5,149 nucleotides of DNA, taken from positions 1 through 5,149 of the forward strand of contig CAIRLQ010000208.1 of NCBI GenBank assembly GCA_903879465.1. Reading direction: 5' to 3'. A model generated the notes under the pieces. That model ran no database searches. It was given only the letters and a program-made list of their open reading frames with translations, and had not been told where the DNA came from. Positions 5,087 to 5,149 of this stretch are shown here, piece after piece. The DNA comes from an uncultured Opitutia bacterium (lineage in GTDB: Bacteria; Verrucomicrobiota; Verrucomicrobiia; Opitutales; UBA953). Numbering within the stretch: the first letter of the stretch is position 1; each line of letters opens with the position of its first letter. Made by a program: the position numbers and the translations under genes.

Positions 5087-5149
5087 TGCCCAACCGCGCA
5101 TATGAATGTGCGCTTTTTCTGCACCGACGGCCCAGATCCGGTGTGGTGG
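5087..5149 (+). pseudogene. hemF: Continuation of hemF after the in-frame stop, running off the window
   Basis: Reading on in the same frame after TAG gives CPTAHMNVRFFCTDGPDPVWW, where PT-x-HxNVRFF and DPVWW are hallmark HemF positions that directly follow NPYV in the family. The frame is thus open on both sides of a single stop. The rest of the gene lies outside the window. If the stop is real, hemF is a pseudogene, or this part is made separately from the ATG at 5102. If it is a sequence error, 4787-5149 is one ordinary partial hemF. Confidence 0.7.

Overview
The window looks like a chromosomal segment of a moderately GC-rich, Gram-negative-type bacterium. The closest stylistic match is the Planctomycetota/Verrucomicrobiota group. 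It has an exported stand-alone LamG-like protein of the kind common there, several exported Ala/Lys-rich helical proteins without a recognisable family, and start codons that mostly lack Shine-Dalgarno sequences. This placement is an inference from style, not from a marker gene. I see no rRNA, tRNA, CRISPR array, insertion sequence or phage gene.

Layout. (1) 59-871 (+): a secreted LamG/concanavalin-A-like jelly-roll protein. (2) 911-1798 (-) and 1894-2289 (-): two adjacent exported proteins of unknown function that share a helical module of about 70-90 residues. The module is duplicated in the longer protein and single in the shorter. They are separated by a very clear intrinsic terminator at 1842-1870, so they are paralogous neighbours rather than one simple operon. 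(3) 2414-3217 (+): an N-formylglutamate amidohydrolase-family enzyme with a complete set of family motifs. It converges on and overlaps the next gene by 7 bases. (4) 3211-3867 (-): a membrane-anchored protein with a helical middle region that may be a distant relative of the module in (2), and an Ala/Pro-rich tail. (5) 3964-4641 (-): a full-length YugP/Zn_peptidase_2-like membrane protein in which the zinc-protease motif has decayed (RLAGH in place of HEVGH). (6) 4787-end (+): the start of hemF, oxygen-dependent coproporphyrinogen III oxidase. It is interrupted by an in-frame TAG at 5084-5086, exactly inside the conserved NPYVPT segment, and homology resumes in the same frame and runs to the window edge.

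The genes do not form an evident pathway. The strongest leads are the local expansion of the unnamed exported helical module, the active-site-less YugP homologue, and the broken hemF, where two opposite single-base indels would restore the consensus. A recurrent pattern of -10 elements placed 5-6 bases before the ATG suggests leaderless mRNAs for several genes. No intergenic stretch exceeds 300 bases; the longest are 4642-4786 and 2290-2413, both divergent promoter regions.
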